A stretch of 64,000 bases of DNA from JAXMCI01 sp046349435 (GTDB taxonomy: Bacteria > Pseudomonadota > Alphaproteobacteria > Dongiales > Dongiaceae), in NCBI GenBank assembly GCA_046349435.1, contig JAXMCI010000018.1, positions 83,396-147,395 on the forward strand. The letters are read 5' to 3'. A program made the position numbers and the translations under genes. This document shows, piece by piece, positions 37,636-46,312 of the stretch. Below the pieces are notes generated by a model, which was given only the letters and a program-made list of their open reading frames with translations, made no database searches and had not been told where the DNA came from. How positions within the stretch are numbered: position 1 is the stretch's first letter; each line of letters begins with the position of its first letter.

Positions 37636-38115
37636 TCAGGCGCCGAAGCGGATGTGCTTGATCTTGTCGCCCTGCTTGAGGGCGAGCATGGCGTCGACGC
37701 CCTCGGTGACCTGGCCGAACACCGTGTGCACGCCGTCGAGATGCGGCTGCGGGTCGAACACCAGGAAGAACTGCGAGCCGCCGGTGTCCTTGCCGGCATG
37801 GGCCATGGAGAGCGAGCCGCGCTTGTGCTTGTGCGGGTTGCCCTTGGTCTCGCAGGCGATCGACCAGCCGGGGCCGCCGGTCCCGGTGCCGTGCGGGCAG
37901 CCGCCCTGGGCGACGAAGCCGGGGATGACGCGGTGGAACTTCAGCCCGTCATAGAAGCCGGAGCTGGCGAGCTTGTACCAGTTGGCGACCGTGTTGGGCG
38001 CCACGTCGGGGAAGAGCTGCAGCTTGATGTCGCCCTTGTCCGTCTCGATCGTGCAGCCGGTGATGCCGGCCAGCGTCTTGGCGTCGATGTCGTGCGTCTT
38101 CAGCGGTCCGCGCAT
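37636..38115 (-). CDS. Peptidyl-prolyl cis-trans isomerase, cyclophilin type
   Basis: 159 aa cyclophilin domain: LFPDVAPNTVANWYKLASSG, the active-site region FHRVIPGFVAQGGCPHGTGTGG, and GSQFFLVFDPQPHLDG. The catalytic Arg (FHRV) and the Q-x-G motif are kept. No signal peptide, so cytoplasmic. It overlaps the end of rppH by 16 nt and is read after it. Confidence 0.93.
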   Translation of the reverse strand: MRGPLKTHDIDAKTLAGITGCTIETDKGDIKLQLFPDVAPNTVANWYKLASSGFYDGLKFHRVIPGFVAQGGCPHGTGTGGPGWSIACETKGNPHKHKRGSLSMAHAGKDTGGSQFFLVFDPQPHLDGVHTVFGQVTEGVDAMLALKQGDKIKHIRFGA

Positions 38116-38603
38116 GGGTCCTCCTGGGATGCGATGGCCAAGGGGCGGAACTCCTCGACCAGACGTTGGTAGAGCGTGCGCTTGAACGGCACGATCAGGT
38201 CGGGCACCTGCTCGAGCGGCGCCCAGCGCCAGGCCGAGAACTCGGGGTTCTCGCGGGCGATGTCGATGTCGCCGTCGCGGCCGGTGAAGCGGAAGGCGAA
38301 CCACTTCTGGCGCTGGCCGCGGAAGCGGCCGCCCCAGAGCCGCGGGATGAGCTCGTCGGGCAGGTCGTAGCTGAGCCACTCGCGGCTCTCGGCCAGCAGC
38401 GCGGCGGCCGCCGTGCCGATCTCCTCCTCCATCTCGCGCCAGGCGGCGTCGAGCGGAGCCTCGCCCGCGTCGATGCCGCCCTGCGGCATCTGCCAGGCGT
38501 CCGACGGCATGTCGATGCGCCGGGCCACCAGCACCTGGCCGGGCGGCCCGAACAGCATGATGCCGACGCCGGGTCGGTAGGGCAGGTCGGCGTGCTTGCT
38601 CAT
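38100..38603 (-). CDS. rppH: RNA pyrophosphohydrolase (Nudix)
   Basis: 167 aa. N-terminal LPYRPGVGIMLFGPPGQVLVARR and the Nudix box GGIDAGEAPLDAAWREMEEEIG are complete, and the RppH-type WMPQGG-like segment AWQMPQGG is present. RppH removes pyrophosphate from 5' triphosphate mRNA and so starts decay. It is separated from ctpA by 68 nt containing a hairpin, and overlaps the downstream cyclophilin gene. Confidence 0.93.
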   Translation of the reverse strand: MSKHADLPYRPGVGIMLFGPPGQVLVARRIDMPSDAWQMPQGGIDAGEAPLDAAWREMEEEIGTAAAALLAESREWLSYDLPDELIPRLWGGRFRGQRQKWFAFRFTGRDGDIDIARENPEFSAWRWAPLEQVPDLIVPFKRTLYQRLVEEFRPLAIASQEDPCADR

Positions 38604-38619
38604 CGCTGAACGCTCCGGT

Positions 38620-38664
38620 CGCCCCCGCTCCCCCCGGGCTGTGCCCAGGAGAGAGCGGGGGGCG
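38620..38664 (-). terminator. Hairpin between ctpA and rppH
   Basis: CGCCCCCGCTC (38620-38630) pairs with GAGCGGGGGGCG (38653-38664), one bulged G. It lies 8 nt after the ctpA stop on the minus strand, so it probably ends or attenuates the gpmI-envC-ctpA transcript before rppH. Confidence 0.55.
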
Positions 38665-38671
38665 TCCCGGC

Positions 38672-40072
38672 CTAGTCGTTGCTGGCCTGCTTCTGGTTGA
38701 GCAGGGCCAGGCCGCGCAGCAGGTCGATCGCCCGCTGCAGCTGGTAGTCCTGCGCCGCGTCCTCGGCCCCCGGCGTCGCGCCGGCCGGCGGCACCACGGC
38801 CCCCGGGGTCGGCGCCTGGCCGCCCGTGGTCGGCGTCGTCGCCGCCGCCGGCGGGTTGATCGGGGTCGGCTGGGCCGGCGAGGCCTGCGGCGCCGCCTGG
38901 TTGTCGTTGGCCGGCGGCGCGTTGTCGTTCTTCAGCGCGTTGGGCAGGTCGGCCTCGCTGCGGCCGCCATAGGGGGCGGACGCGACCTTCTCGATCTTGG
39001 CCTGCTCGACGGTGATGTCGGGCACGATGCCGGTCGCCTGGATCGAGCGGCCGGACGGCGTGTAGTAGCGCGCCGTGGTCAGGCGGATGGCGCCGTGGCC
39101 GGGGATCGGGATGATGGTCTGCACCGAGCCCTTGCCGAACGACTTGGTGCCCAGCAGGATCGCGCGGTGGTGGTCCTGCAGCGCCCCGGCGACGATCTCC
39201 GAGGCCGAGGCCGAGCCGCCGTTGATCAGCACCACCATCGGCAGCCCGTCGGCGAGGTCGCCCGCCTTCGCGTTGAAGCGCTGGCCCTGCTCGTTCTTGC
39301 GGCCGCGGGTCGAGACGATCTCGCCCTTGTCGATGAAGGCGTCGGAGACGGAGATCGCCTGGTCGAGCAGCCCGCCCGGGTTGTTGCGCAGGTCGAGCAC
39401 GATGCCGACCAGCTTGCCGTTCGACTCCTTGCGCAGCTTCTGCAGCGCGTTCTCCAGCCCGATCTCGGTCTGCTCGCTGAAGCTGGTGATGCGGATGTAG
39501 CCGACATTGCCCTCGAGATGCGAGCGCACCGACTGGATCTTGATGACCGCGCGGTTGAGGCTGACGTCGAACGGGTTCTGGGTGCCGCGCTTGACGGTGA
39601 GGCGGATCGGCGAGCCGACCGGCCCGCGCATCTTGTCGACCGCCTCGGCCAGCGTCAGGCCGAGCACCGGCTTGCCGTCGATCTGGACGATGTAGTCGCC
39701 CGGCTGCAGCCCGGCCTTGAAGGCCGGGGTGTCGTCGATCGGCGAGACCACCTTGACCACGCCCTGGTCCATGGTGACCTCGAGCCCGAGGCCGCCGAAC
39801 TCGCCCTTGGTCTGCACCTGCATGTCCTGGAACGCCTTGGCGTCCATGTAGCTGGAATGCGGGTCGAGCGAGCTCAGCATGCCCTGGATCGCCGCCTCGA
39901 CCAGCTTCTCGTCGCTGACCGGCTCGACGTAGTCGGAGCGCACCTTCTCGAAGACGTCGCCGAACAGGTTGAGCTGCTGGTAGGTGTCGCTGGTGTTGTT
40001 TTGCGCGGCGGCGGCCAGCGAGCCGCAGAGCAGGAACGCGGTCACGGTGGCTGCCAGGCGGGATTTGCGCAT
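38672..40072 (-). CDS. ctpA: Carboxy-terminal processing protease (S41)
   Basis: 466 aa. Signal peptide (TVTAFLLCGSLAAAAQ), a PDZ domain (GLGLEVTMDQGVVKVV, PGDYIVQIDGKPV) and an S41 catalytic core with the Ser in INGGSASASEIVAG and the Lys in LGTKSFGKGSVQT. The C-terminal about 90 residues are Pro/Ala-rich and low in complexity. It cleaves periplasmic protein C-termini and often regulates cell-wall hydrolases. Located directly after envC, as in many alphaproteobacteria. Confidence 0.94.
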   Translation of the reverse strand: MRKSRLAATVTAFLLCGSLAAAAQNNTSDTYQQLNLFGDVFEKVRSDYVEPVSDEKLVEAAIQGMLSSLDPHSSYMDAKAFQDMQVQTKGEFGGLGLEVTMDQGVVKVVSPIDDTPAFKAGLQPGDYIVQIDGKPVLGLTLAEAVDKMRGPVGSPIRLTVKRGTQNPFDVSLNRAVIKIQSVRSHLEGNVGYIRITSFSEQTEIGLENALQKLRKESNGKLVGIVLDLRNNPGGLLDQAISVSDAFIDKGEIVSTRGRKNEQGQRFNAKAGDLADGLPMVVLINGGSASASEIVAGALQDHHRAILLGTKSFGKGSVQTIIPIPGHGAIRLTTARYYTPSGRSIQATGIVPDITVEQAKIEKVASAPYGGRSEADLPNALKNDNAPPANDNQAAPQASPAQPTPINPPAAATTPTTGGQAPTPGAVVPPAGATPGAEDAAQDYQLQRAIDLLRGLALLNQKQASND

Positions 40073-40079
40073 AAAGGCC

Positions 40080-41539
40080 TCAGTCCTTCTTGGGGTCGGG
40101 TGAGCCGAGCCACGGCGACGGGTCGATCGGCAGTCCGTCGCGGCGGAGTTCGAAATAGAGCTTCGGGTTGCCGTTGCTGCCGGCTGGTCCCATCGCGCCG
40201 ACCGGCTCGCCGGCGAGCAGCCACTGCCCGACCACGGCGTCGGCGCGGGCCAGCCCGGCGAGCAGGGTATGATAGCCCCCGGCGTGCTCGATGATCAAGA
40301 TTTCGCCATAGCCGCGGAACGGGCCCTGGAACTTGACCTGGCCGTCGAACGGCGACACCACCTGGGCGCCCGGCCGGGCGGCGATGCTGACGCCCTTCGA
40401 CTGCACCGCGTCCTGCGACTCGCCGAAGCGGGCGGCCAGCGGGCCGCGCACCGGCGGCGTCAGCTGGCCGGCCGCCCGGCCGCCGAGGCGGCGCAGGCCG
40501 GGCGGCTTGGCGAGCCGCCCGGGCGCCGCCGGCACGGTGGCGGCGGCCGGCTCCGCCTGGGGTGCCGGCTCGGCCTGCGGCGCCGGCTGGGCCTGCGGCA
40601 TCGGCTGGAGGCCTGCGGCGCCGGCTCGACCTGCGGCGCCGGGGCTCGCCCTCCGGCTGTGCGGCCTGGGGCTGCATGGCCTGGGGCTGGGCATCGGGCC
40701 GCGCCGCCGGCTGCGGCGCTGCCGCCGGGGCAGGTAGCGCCGGGGCGGGCGGCCGCACCGAGGCCAGCACCGCCTTGGCCTGGTCGGCCAGCTCGGCCGC
40801 CTTCAGCTTGGCCAGCAGGTCGCGGACGTCGCGCGCCTGGCGCCCGAGCGCGGCGGCGCGCTGAGCGGCGTCCTCGGCCTGGGCGCTGGCCGATTGCTGC
40901 AGCAGCTGCTTCTGCTGCAGCAGCTGGGCGATGTCGCCGCGCTCGGCCTCCAGCGCCCGGCCGGCATCCGCCAGCGCCGCCTGCTGGCGCTCCAGCGCCG
41001 CCCGGTTCTCCGCCAGCGCCGCCAGCGCGCGGCGCAGGCTGGCGGCGCGCGCCTCGATCGCCGGCACCGCGCTGCGCAGCAGCAGGGCGGTGCGCACCGT
41101 GTCGACCGGCGCCTCGGCCGAGAGCAGCAGCGCCTGCGGCGGCTGTACCGAGAGCCGCTCCAGCGCTGCCAGCGTGGCCGCCAGCTTGCGGCGGTCCTCG
41201 GCCAGCGCGGCCTCGCCGGCCGCCTGCTTCGCCGCGAGATCGGCCACCGACGCGGTCAGCGCGGCGATGCGGTCCTCCAGGTCCTGCGCCTTGCGCGCCG
41301 CCGCGACCAGCCGCTGCTGCAGCTGCGCCGCCTGGGCGCCGAGCCTGGCCGCCTCGGCCTGCAGCCCGGCCGCGCGCCCTGCTCGGCCTGGCGCTGCCGC
41401 TCGATCCGGGCGAGGTCGGCGGCCTCCTCGGCGCGCGCCGCCGGCGCCACGGCGAGCAGCGCCGCGGCGGCCAGCGCCAGCCGCGCGGCCGGCAGCCGGC
41501 AGCGGCGGCCGGCCGGGACGAGGGCTCAGGCCGAGGCAC
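40080..41539 (-). CDS. envC: EnvC-like murein hydrolase activator (M23/LytM), several frameshifts
   Basis: Read through its frames this is one EnvC-type protein. The signal peptide is LALAAAALLAVAPAARAEE; the coiled coils include DLEDRIAALTASVADLAAK and RALAALAENRAALERQQAAL; after a Pro/Gln/Ala-rich linker comes a C-terminal LytM domain (FDGQVKFQGPFRGYGEILI, HAGGYHTLLAGLA). EnvC factors activate amidases for septum splitting, and the degenerate LytM site fits. Frames change near 40640, 41375 and 41490, so the gene is broken at least three times here. Probable start GTG 41539, overlapping the gpmI stop. The intact neighbours suggest sequence errors, but real decay cannot be excluded. Confidence 0.75.
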
Positions 41540-43129
41540 GCCGCTCCGCCGGCTGGTGGACGGGCCGGGTCGCGACGCCGCGCCGGATCAGCGAGCGGCC
41601 GGTCATCTGCGGCGGCTGCTCCAGCCCGAGCAGGGCGAGCAGCGTCGGCGCGATGTCGGCGAGCTCGCCGTCGGCGAGGCCGGCCACGTCCTCGGGCGGG
41701 TTGACCAGCAGCACCGGCACCCGGTTGAGCGTGTGGGCGGTATGCGGCGCGCCGGTCTCGGGGTCGCGCATCGTCTCGGCGTTGCCGTGGTCGGCGGTCA
41801 CCAGCATGCAGCCGCCGGCCGCCCGGACCGCGCGCTCCAGCCGGCCGAGGCAGCCATCGACCGCCTCGACCGCCTTGATCGCCGCCGCCAGGTCGCCGCT
41901 GTGCCCGACCATGTCGGTGTTGGCGAAGTTGCAGACGATGAGGTCGAAGCGGCCGCTCTCGATCGCCGCGACCAGCTTGTCGGTCACCTCGGGCGCCGAC
42001 ATCTCGGGCTGCAGGTCGTAGGTCGCGACCTTGGGCGAGGGCACCAGGATGCGCTCCTCGCCGGCGAACAGCTTCTCCTCGCCGCCGTTGAAGAAGAAGG
42101 TGACGTGGGCGTACTTCTCGGTCTCGGCGATGCGCAGCTGCCGCAGGCCGCCGCCGCCACCACCTCGCCCAGCGTGTGGCTGAGGTCGAGCGGCTCGAAC
42201 AGCGTCCCCATGAAGGGCCCGAGCGCCTCGCCGTAGCTCGCCAGCCCGGCCGCCGCGGCGAAGCGCACCGTCCGCGGCCGCGCGAAGCCCTGGAAGGCCG
42301 GGTCGAGCAGCGCCGCCAGGATCTGCCGCACCCGGTCGGCGCGGAAGTTGCCGCAGAGCAGCCCGTCGCCGTCCTGCATGCCGCGATAGCCCGCCAGCAC
42401 GGTCGGCCGGACGAACTCGTCGCTCTCGCCGCGGGCATAGGCGGCGTCGATCGCGCTCTGCGGGTCGGCGGCGGTCTCGCCCTTGCCCTCGACCAGGCAG
42501 TCATAGCCGAGCGCCACCCGCTCCCAGCGCTGGTCGCGGTCCATCGCGTAGTAGCGGCCGCCGAGCGTGGCCAGCCGCACGTCGCGGCAGCCGGCGATGT
42601 CGGCGAGGAACCGGGCGACGAACCCGGCGGCCGAGCGCGGCGGCGTGTCGCGGCCGTCGAGCAGCCCGTGCACGCGCACCGGGATGCCCTCGGCGTCGAG
42701 CGCGCGGGCCAGCGCGGCGAGCTGCGCCTGGTGCGAGTGCACGCCGCCCGGCGAGAGCAGCCCGACCAGGTGGCAGGCGCCGCCGCTGCGCCGGAGGGCA
42801 TCGACCAGGGCGCGGAAGGCGGCCAGCTTCGGCACCTCGCCGGCGGCGAAGGCGGCGTCGATGCGCGGCAGGTCCTGCATCACCACCCGGCCGGCGCCGA
42901 GATTCATGTGGCCGACCTCGGAATTGCCCATCTGGCCGTCCGGCAGCCCGACATGGTGCTCCGAGGCGTCGGCCGTGGCGTGCGGCGATTCGGCGACCAG
43001 CCGGTCCCAGACCGGCTTGCGCGCCTGCGCGATGGCGTTGTCGGCGCGCTGGCTGCGGCAGCCCCAGCCGTCGAGCACGCAGAGCAGCACGGGGCGCGGC
43101 GGTCGCGGCGTCGGCAGGGTCGTCGTCAT
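41526..43129 (-). CDS. gpmI: 2,3-bisphosphoglycerate-independent phosphoglycerate mutase, frameshifted
   Basis: About 534 aa once joined. First frame: VLLCVLDGWGCRSQRADNAI and the phosphoserine site MGNSEVGHMNLGAGR, DCLVEGKGETAADPQ. Second frame: SGRFDLIVCNFANTDMVGHSGD and MLVTADHGNAETM with Mn-binding Asp/His. The break lies at a GG (CC on plus) pair at 42148-42149: restoring one base gives VVAAAGLRQLRIAE. Interconverts 3- and 2-phosphoglycerate in glycolysis. Order rlmH-gpmI-envC-ctpA is conserved in alphaproteobacteria. Confidence 0.92.
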
Positions 43130-43288
43130 CGCGGTTCCATCGGCGAGGGCGGTACAGGCAGAGCTGGGGTCGGGATGCGGCGAAATCCACCGTCCGGCAG
43201 GCGGATCGATCATATCCCGCATGCCGCAGGATTGCGGCGAAAATAGGTCGCAGTGGCGATGCCGGCGGCCAAGGTTCGGCCGCCCGGG

Positions 43289-43345
43289 CTGCCGTCCGGT
43301 GGCCGGGCTTCCGTCCGATGGCCGGGCTTCTGTCCGGTGGCCGGG
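43289..43345. repeat. Three tandem 19-bp repeats
   Basis: Units CTGCCGTCCGGTGGCCGGG (43289-43307), CTTCCGTCCGATGGCCGGG (43308-43326) and CTTCTGTCCGGTGGCCGGG (43327-43345) differ at one to three positions. They lie just after the stop of the lipoprotein gene, upstream of gpmI on the minus strand. Possible mRNA 3'-end or recombination repeat; no function known. Confidence 0.85.
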
Positions 43346-43347
43346 CG

Positions 43348-43959
43348 TCAGGCCGGCGGCAGCTCCAGCCGGCGGAACTCGATCGGCGTGTCGAACAGGT
43401 CGCGGGCGCTGGCGGTGGCGAGGAAGTCGCGGATCTGGGCCGAGCTGGCGGTCAGCTCGACCGAGCGGCCGGTGCTGTCCTCGCTGACCGTGCCGGTCAG
43501 CCGGCCGTTCGAGATCGCCGTCGCCAGCGTCTCGGTGCGCAGGAAGCGGATCAGCAGCCGGTCCTTCCCCTGGAACTCGTAGGAGGCGAAGAAATAGGGC
43601 TCCGGCGTGTCGGTCTCGTTGGCGCCCGCCACGCCGCTCGGCTGCAGGTTGAGGAAGCGGCGCCCGCCGGCGCTGGCGACATAGGCCTCGTAGAGGTCCC
43701 AGTCGCCGCGGCCGCTCGGATCGTGGCTGACCGTCAGCACGTCCATCATGCCCTGGTCGCGCAGCAGCACATGGACGTAGAGCGGCTCGCCCTCGTTCTG
43801 GCCGACCCACATGCCGGCCAGCCGCGGCTCCAGCGCCGCCTCGGTCGCCGGCGCGATCGGCGCCCGCGACTGCGGCAGGCAGCCGCCGAGCAGCGCCGCC
43901 ATCAGCAGCCCCGCCAGCCGCGCCCATCCGCCCAGCCTTGGCAACAAAGTCACGCGCAT
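43348..43959 (-). CDS. Hypothetical lipoprotein
   Basis: 203 aa. Lipobox LLGGC with Cys about 27, then a soluble domain with no motif I recognise (WVGQNEGEPLYVHVLLRDQG, EPYFFASYEFQGKDRLLIRF). Alternating hydrophobic residues suggest a beta-rich calycin-like fold. No charged +2 residue after Cys, so outer-membrane sorting is likely (CLPQ). It lies between rlmH and gpmI on the same strand. Function unknown. Confidence 0.7.
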   Translation of the reverse strand: MRVTLLPRLGGWARLAGLLMAALLGGCLPQSRAPIAPATEAALEPRLAGMWVGQNEGEPLYVHVLLRDQGMMDVLTVSHDPSGRGDWDLYEAYVASAGGRRFLNLQPSGVAGANETDTPEPYFFASYEFQGKDRLLIRFLRTETLATAISNGRLTGTVSEDSTGRSVELTASSAQIRDFLATASARDLFDTPIEFRRLELPPA

Positions 43960-44189
43960 TCCCCCACCCCGACGCGCTCGCCGGAATCATAGCGCTGCGC
44001 CCGCGGCAGTGATAGGGGCGCCGCCGCCCGCGCGCCGCTGCCCGGCGGGCGCGGCCCGTGGCGGAAGATGCGAGTCCGTCGCACGCCGGCGTTCCCCGGT
44101 GCCGTACTTCGCTAGTCTAGCAAACAAGCGTTCCCGGCACGAGATTGATCGTTCTTCGTGTCATTGTTGTTGCGCCGGACTGTTGCAGT

Positions 44190-44651
44190 TCACGCGCGAT
44201 GATAGGGATGCCCGGCGATGATCTGCTGGGCGCGGTAGAGCTGCTCGGCGAGCAGGCCGCGGACCAGCAGATGCGGCCAGGTCATCGGCCCGAGCGACAG
44301 CCGCAGCTCCGCTCGCGCCAGCGCCGCCGCGCCGTGCCCGGCGTCCCCGCCGATCAGGAAGGCCAGCGTGCCGGTCCCCTGGTCGCGCCAGGCGGCGAGC
44401 CGGCGGGCGAAGCCGGCGCTGGGCAGCGCCGTGCCCGTCTCGTCGAGCGCCACCACCCGGACGTCGCGCGCCGGCAGCGCGGCCAGCAGCAGCGCCGCCT
44501 CGCGCTCGCGCCGCGCCTCGGGCGGCAGCCTGCGCCGCTCCTCGACCTCGACCAGCGCGATCGGCCAGGCGGAGCGCCCGGCGTAGTCCTCGTAGAGCGC
44601 GCGCGCCGGCCCGCTCTTCCACCGCCCGGCCGAGAGGATCAGGATGTCCAT
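44190..44651 (-). CDS. rlmH: 23S rRNA pseudouridine-1915 N3-methyltransferase
   Basis: 153 aa, the RlmH (SPOUT) size. ILILSAGRWKSGPARALYEDY at the start, VVALDETGTALPSAGFA, the SAM-binding LAFLIGGDAGHG and the C-terminal LLAEQLYRAQQIIAGHPYHR signature are all present. ATG 44651 is chosen because homology begins at MDILIL. The usual upstream rsfS gene is absent: the plus-strand STAS gene begins 149 nt away. The 230-bp gap to the next gene downstream holds an AT-richer stretch with an 11-bp palindrome GCTAGTCTAGC (44111-44121). Confidence 0.93.
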   Translation of the reverse strand: MDILILSAGRWKSGPARALYEDYAGRSAWPIALVEVEERRRLPPEARREREAALLLAALPARDVRVVALDETGTALPSAGFARRLAAWRDQGTGTLAFLIGGDAGHGAAALARAELRLSLGPMTWPHLLVRGLLAEQLYRAQQIIAGHPYHRA

Positions 44652-44800
44652 CGCCGGCCGAGAGTGACAGCCGCCGCCGCCGCGCACCAGTGGGCGGCGG
44701 CGGCCAGGATGATGGCGGGCGGGACGGCGGCGGGCGTGGGCGGTCGGCCGCCTTCGTGCTACGCTCGCGACGGGAGTGCAGGGCAGAGGGGACGGACGCG

Positions 44801-45169
44801 ATGAACTGCAGCGAGCGCCGGGTCGGCGGCAGCATCATCCTGGCGCCGACGGGCCGCCTCGAGCTGACCAACGCCGAGGCCTGCAAGGAGATCCTGCTGC
44901 GCGCCGTCGGCGGCGCCGAGCGCGCGGTGATCCTCGACCTGGCGCAGCTCGAGTACATCAGCAGCGCCGGGCTGCGCTCGCTGATGATCGCGGTCAAGAG
45001 CGCCAAGGCGAAGTCGGTCGGGGTCGGCATCGCGGCGATGCAGCCGGTGGTCCGCGAGATCTTCAAGATCAGCCGCTTCGACCTCGTCTTCCCCTGCTTC
45101 GAGACGGTCGCCGCGGCGCTGGAGAAGCTGGCGCCGGCCGACCTGCCGGCGCTGGGATCGCCGGGCTGA
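44801..45169 (+). CDS. STAS-domain anti-sigma factor antagonist
   Basis: 122 aa, one STAS domain: SIILAPTGRLELTNAEACK, ILDLAQLEYISSAGLRSLM. The ISSAG segment holds the Ser pair at the usual phosphorylation site of SpoIIAA/RsbV proteins. ATG 44801 follows GAGGGG by about 8 nt. Dephosphorylated antagonist binds its kinase/anti-sigma. Candidate partners are the PP2C phosphatase at 46313 and the kinase at 49732. Next gene 10 nt away. Confidence 0.9.
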   Translation: MNCSERRVGGSIILAPTGRLELTNAEACKEILLRAVGGAERAVILDLAQLEYISSAGLRSLMIAVKSAKAKSVGVGIAAMQPVVREIFKISRFDLVFPCFETVAAALEKLAPADLPALGSPG

Positions 45170-45179
45170 GGCGGCGGCG

Positions 45180-46133
45180 ATGAAGGTCACCTTCTGGGGC
45201 ACCCGGGGCTCGCTGCCGAGGCCGCTCGGCGCCGCCGCGGTGCGCGCCAAGCTGATCGCCGCGCTGGGCCGCGCCTCGGGCCGCCATTTCGACACGCCGG
45301 AGCAGGCCGCCGCCTTCGTCGACGGCGAGCTCTCCTTCGCCGAGCGCGGCACCTTCGGCGGCAACAGCGCCTGCGTCGAGATCGGCGGCGGCAGCAACCC
45401 GCTGCTCTGCGACCTCGGCTCCGGCGCCCGCGAGTTCTCGCTCTCGGCGCTCGGCCGCCACGGCCGCGAGCCGCAGACCTATGACGTGCTGATGTCCCAC
45501 CTGCATTGGGACCACATCATGGGCTTCCCCTTCTTCGTGCCCGCCTTCATCCCCGGCAACCGCATCCGCATCCATGGCTGCCATGCCGAGCTCGAGCACG
45601 CCTTCCGCCGGCAGAACGCGGCGCCGAGCTTTCCCGTGCCGTTCGACGCGCTGCGCGCCACCATCGAGTTCGTCGCGCTCGAGCCGGGGCGCCCGGCCGA
45701 GGTCGCCGGCTGCCGGGTCACGCCCCTGCGCCAGAACCATGGCGGCGATTCCTACGGCTACCGCATCGAGCGCGCCGGCAAGACGGTGGTCTACACCACC
45801 GACGCCGAGCACAAGCTCGAGGACCTCGCCGAGGTCGAGGCCTTCGTCGCCTTCCTGCGCGACGCCGACCTGGTGATCTTCGACGCCATGTACTCGCTGG
45901 CCGACGCCTTCTCGCTGAAGGAGGATTGGGGCCATTCCAGCAACGTCGTCGGGGTCGAGCTCTGCCAGATGGCGCGGGCCCGCCATCTCTGCCTGTTCCA
46001 CCACGAGCCGGTGTTCGACGACCACCGCATCGAGGCGATCCTGGCGGAGACCCGGCGCCTGGAGGAGATCACGCGCCAGGACCACCCGGTGCGGATCAGC
46101 AGCGCCTATGACGGGCTGGTGATCGAGGTGTGA
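45180..46133 (+). CDS. Metallo-beta-lactamase-fold hydrolase, RNase Z-like
   Basis: 317 aa. KVTFWGTRGSLPRP at the start and the metal motif SHLHWDHIMGFPF are intact. Further ligands are in PLRQNHGGDSYGY, YTTDAEH and HHEPVF. The N-terminus resembles RNase Z/CPD-type phosphodiesterases, so it may cleave a cyclic nucleotide or RNA. It is 10 nt after the STAS gene, so probably part of the same signalling transcript. The PP2C gene follows after 179 nt with REP-like repeats. Confidence 0.85.
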   Translation: MKVTFWGTRGSLPRPLGAAAVRAKLIAALGRASGRHFDTPEQAAAFVDGELSFAERGTFGGNSACVEIGGGSNPLLCDLGSGAREFSLSALGRHGREPQTYDVLMSHLHWDHIMGFPFFVPAFIPGNRIRIHGCHAELEHAFRRQNAAPSFPVPFDALRATIEFVALEPGRPAEVAGCRVTPLRQNHGGDSYGYRIERAGKTVVYTTDAEHKLEDLAEVEAFVAFLRDADLVIFDAMYSLADAFSLKEDWGHSSNVVGVELCQMARARHLCLFHHEPVFDDHRIEAILAETRRLEEITRQDHPVRISSAYDGLVIEV

Positions 46134-46187
46134 CCCGGCGGCTGCACCACGATGGATGACGCTCGGCGCCTCGGCATCGTGCCAGCC

Positions 46188-46270
46188 CCCTCCTTCGACA
46201 GGCTCAGGATGAGGCCCTCGGGATCGCGCCCGATCTCCCAACCTCGCCCTGAGCCTGTCGAAGGGCGAGG
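46188..46270. repeat. REP-like palindromic pair
   Basis: CCTTCGACAGGCTCAGG (46192-46208) is repeated in inverted form as CCTGAGCCTGTCGAAGG (46248-46264). The right element also folds on itself: CCTCGCCCT (46242-46250) pairs with AGGGCGAGG (46262-46270). Such paired hairpins between genes are typical of REP/BIME sequences and this core is common in GC-rich proteobacterial genomes. They often sit between co-directional genes, as here, and may stabilise mRNA. Confidence 0.75.
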
Positions 46271-46312
46271 TCGGCACGGCCCTGCCGGCATCCCCCGTCC
46301 GGCCGGCCCGGC

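Noticed and set aside
40042..42801. A 919-aa minus-strand open frame covering gpmI and envC
   Set aside because: It mixes the wrong-frame part of gpmI with real envC sequence. It arises from frameshifts and high GC; no single family spans it.
43209..43214. TATGAT on the minus strand as a gpmI promoter -10
   Set aside because: No acceptable -35 at 16-18 bp; kept only as a weak possibility.
44111..44121. GCTAGTCTAGC palindrome downstream of rlmH as an operator
   Set aside because: An 11-bp palindrome alone, without promoter boxes or a second copy, is not enough evidence.
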